Source: Flavobacteriaceae bacterium (GTDB lineage: Bacteria > Bacteroidota > Bacteroidia > Flavobacteriales > Flavobacteriaceae). From it: a DNA stretch of 45,518 nucleotides. Location of the stretch: the NCBI GenBank assembly GCA_009886755.1, contig QXYU01000011.1, positions 1 through 45,518 of the forward strand, in the 5' to 3' direction. Below the pieces are notes generated by a model. It was not told the origin of the DNA. It was given only the letters and a program-made list of their open reading frames with translations, and did no database searches. Made by a program: the position numbers and the translations under genes. Each line of letters begins with the position of its first letter. The stretch's first letter is position 1. This document shows, piece by piece, positions 44,837 through 45,518 of the stretch.

Positions 44837-45256
44837 TTAACCATACGTGAGTAACTGCTGGAAGCGCTTGTAACGTTTAAAAATGAGGGTTGGCGGTCTG
44901 GGCAAATTCCCAATACCAATAGCGTCTTTTGAAAGCGGAACAATATCCCATGCAAACGTTGGTTGATTTGTTAGGATATTGGAAGAATCAAATTCCGTTG
45001 TAGTAATTAGCTCAATGGAAAAACCGTCATCAATTTGCGGCACCAAAACGACATCTTGGCAACAGTCCGTTTGGAATACGGGGCCTTGGTGATGGGTTTC
45101 AGGCACTTCAGATTCCATACCACAGCCTTTTGATGTTTCAAAAACATTGGCTACAGACACTAGGTGCCCTCCACAATAATGAAAAGAAAAACTGTTACTC
45201 ATAGGGCTTGCCATAAGCACAGTGCACAGTATTACAGATAGAAATTTTCTTTTCAT
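44837..45256 (-). CDS. HYC_CC_PP-type envelope protein
   Basis: The 139-residue product has a signal peptide (MKRKFLSVILCTVLMASPMSN), then FHYCGG (Cys28), GCGMESE, the pair DCCQD (Cys65 and Cys66), and LPRPPTLIFK near the end, the three signatures of the HYC_CC_PP family in Bacteroidota. The cysteines and histidines (ETHHQG) suggest metal binding. It is the first gene of the operon that continues with the TonB receptor and the HMA protein. A TATCTTTG box lies only 4 bp upstream. The role is unknown, but the setting points to metal handling. Confidence 0.82.
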   Translation of the reverse strand: MKRKFLSVILCTVLMASPMSNSFSFHYCGGHLVSVANVFETSKGCGMESEVPETHHQGPVFQTDCCQDVVLVPQIDDGFSIELITTTEFDSSNILTNQPTFAWDIVPLSKDAIGIGNLPRPPTLIFKRYKRFQQLLTYG

Positions 45257-45260
45257 ACTG

Positions 45261-45268
45261 CAAAGATA
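45261..45268 (-). promoter_or_regulatory. -7 box of the metal-uptake operon
   Basis: The minus strand reads TATCTTTG, a full TAnnTTTG match ending 4 bases before the ATG of the HYC_CC_PP-type gene. The operon transcript would start almost at the start codon. Confidence 0.6.
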
Positions 45269-45518
45269 GAAAATTCAAAAATTAAAATAGAAGTGTCTTT
45301 TAGGAAACTATCTTTATGGGGAAAGTGTCATTTCTTTTTGTTAAATACTAATATTCTAACACTTACTGCTATTAAAGAAAAACATTTGTTTTTTTATTTG
45401 TAGGAAAAAATCTACAGAATTAGTGCGCGCAATGGTATTTAGGCCCCCTTTTGTTTATAAGATTGTTTATTTCTAATTCTACGTAAAGTGTTTCCTCCCC
45501 TCTTGTCTACTAACTTTG
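45269..45518. other. Non-coding end of the window
   Basis: No frame on either strand shows family motifs or a convincing start. The stretch is AT-rich and holds the upstream region of the metal operon, and possibly the flank of a gene beyond the window. No hairpin with a T-run or known riboswitch was recognised. Confidence 0.4.

Noticed and set aside
1-45518. tRNA, rRNA, CRISPR array or insertion sequence
   Set aside because: No cloverleaf sequence, rRNA conserved segment, spaced direct-repeat array, transposase motif or paired terminal repeats were seen by eye; a covariance-model scan was not possible.

Overview
The window reads as chromosomal DNA of a Bacteroidota bacterium, most likely class Flavobacteriia. 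The reasons are -7 boxes of the form TAnnTTTG lying a few bases before start codons, no obvious Shine-Dalgarno sequences, a TonB receptor with a CarboxypepD_reg-type N-terminus beside an HMA protein and a HYC_CC_PP-type protein, DUF2911 and DUF4369 proteins, and E1 dehydrogenases with alpha and beta subunits fused. Most of it is compact housekeeping DNA with overlapping starts and stops. I see no rRNA, tRNA, CRISPR array, intact insertion sequence or prophage.

Layout. 1-3024: a truncated membrane protein and pheT (minus). 3073-4419: a visibly AT-richer insert carrying a broken MalY/PatB-type C-S lyase. 4479-8458: recG, a junction where two convergent genes have both lost their 3' parts, and a secreted M20 amidohydrolase. 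8548-11495: a UvrD/PcrA helicase and a Sua5/YciO protein. 11547-13888: an OmpA lipoprotein, a GT2 glycosyltransferase and a stand-alone PD-(D/E)XK protein (minus), divergent from holA (13916-14914). 14911-23661: a minus-strand block of uvrA, a LOG-family protein, an M1-like protein without its zinc site, and a fused E1 dehydrogenase. 23725-26019: gamma-glutamyltransferase and AcpH-like phosphodiesterase. 26143-32663: glmM, a lipid A-type acyltransferase, a rhomboid protease, a TlpA-like lipoprotein, aroC and a dicarboxylate symporter. 32677-36520: a small lipoprotein, a DCC protein, mutS2 and ung. 36521-37860: a gene graveyard with a DUF1572 relic, an SDR gene with a displaced start, and the tail of a MazF-type toxin. 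37866-40244: a SUI1 protein and a second fused E1. 40339-42011: DUF2911 and a membrane-anchored amidohydrolase. 42149-45256: a probable metal (copper-type) uptake operon of HYC_CC_PP protein, TonB receptor and HMA protein, closed by a terminator. 45269-45518 has no recognisable gene.

Genes for DNA maintenance are frequent (recG, uvrD/pcrA, holA, uvrA, mutS2, ung), but they sit in separate transcription units and I do not claim a joint system. I found no convincing new multi-gene system. The most interesting signals are molecular fossils whose breakage can be read from the sequence: a deletion between 9-bp repeats, a double-truncation junction, a Trp-to-stop change and a homopolymer frameshift. 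Also notable are an M1 peptidase-barrel protein with KVFAR in place of HEXXH, and a lone nuclease-fold gene beside holA.
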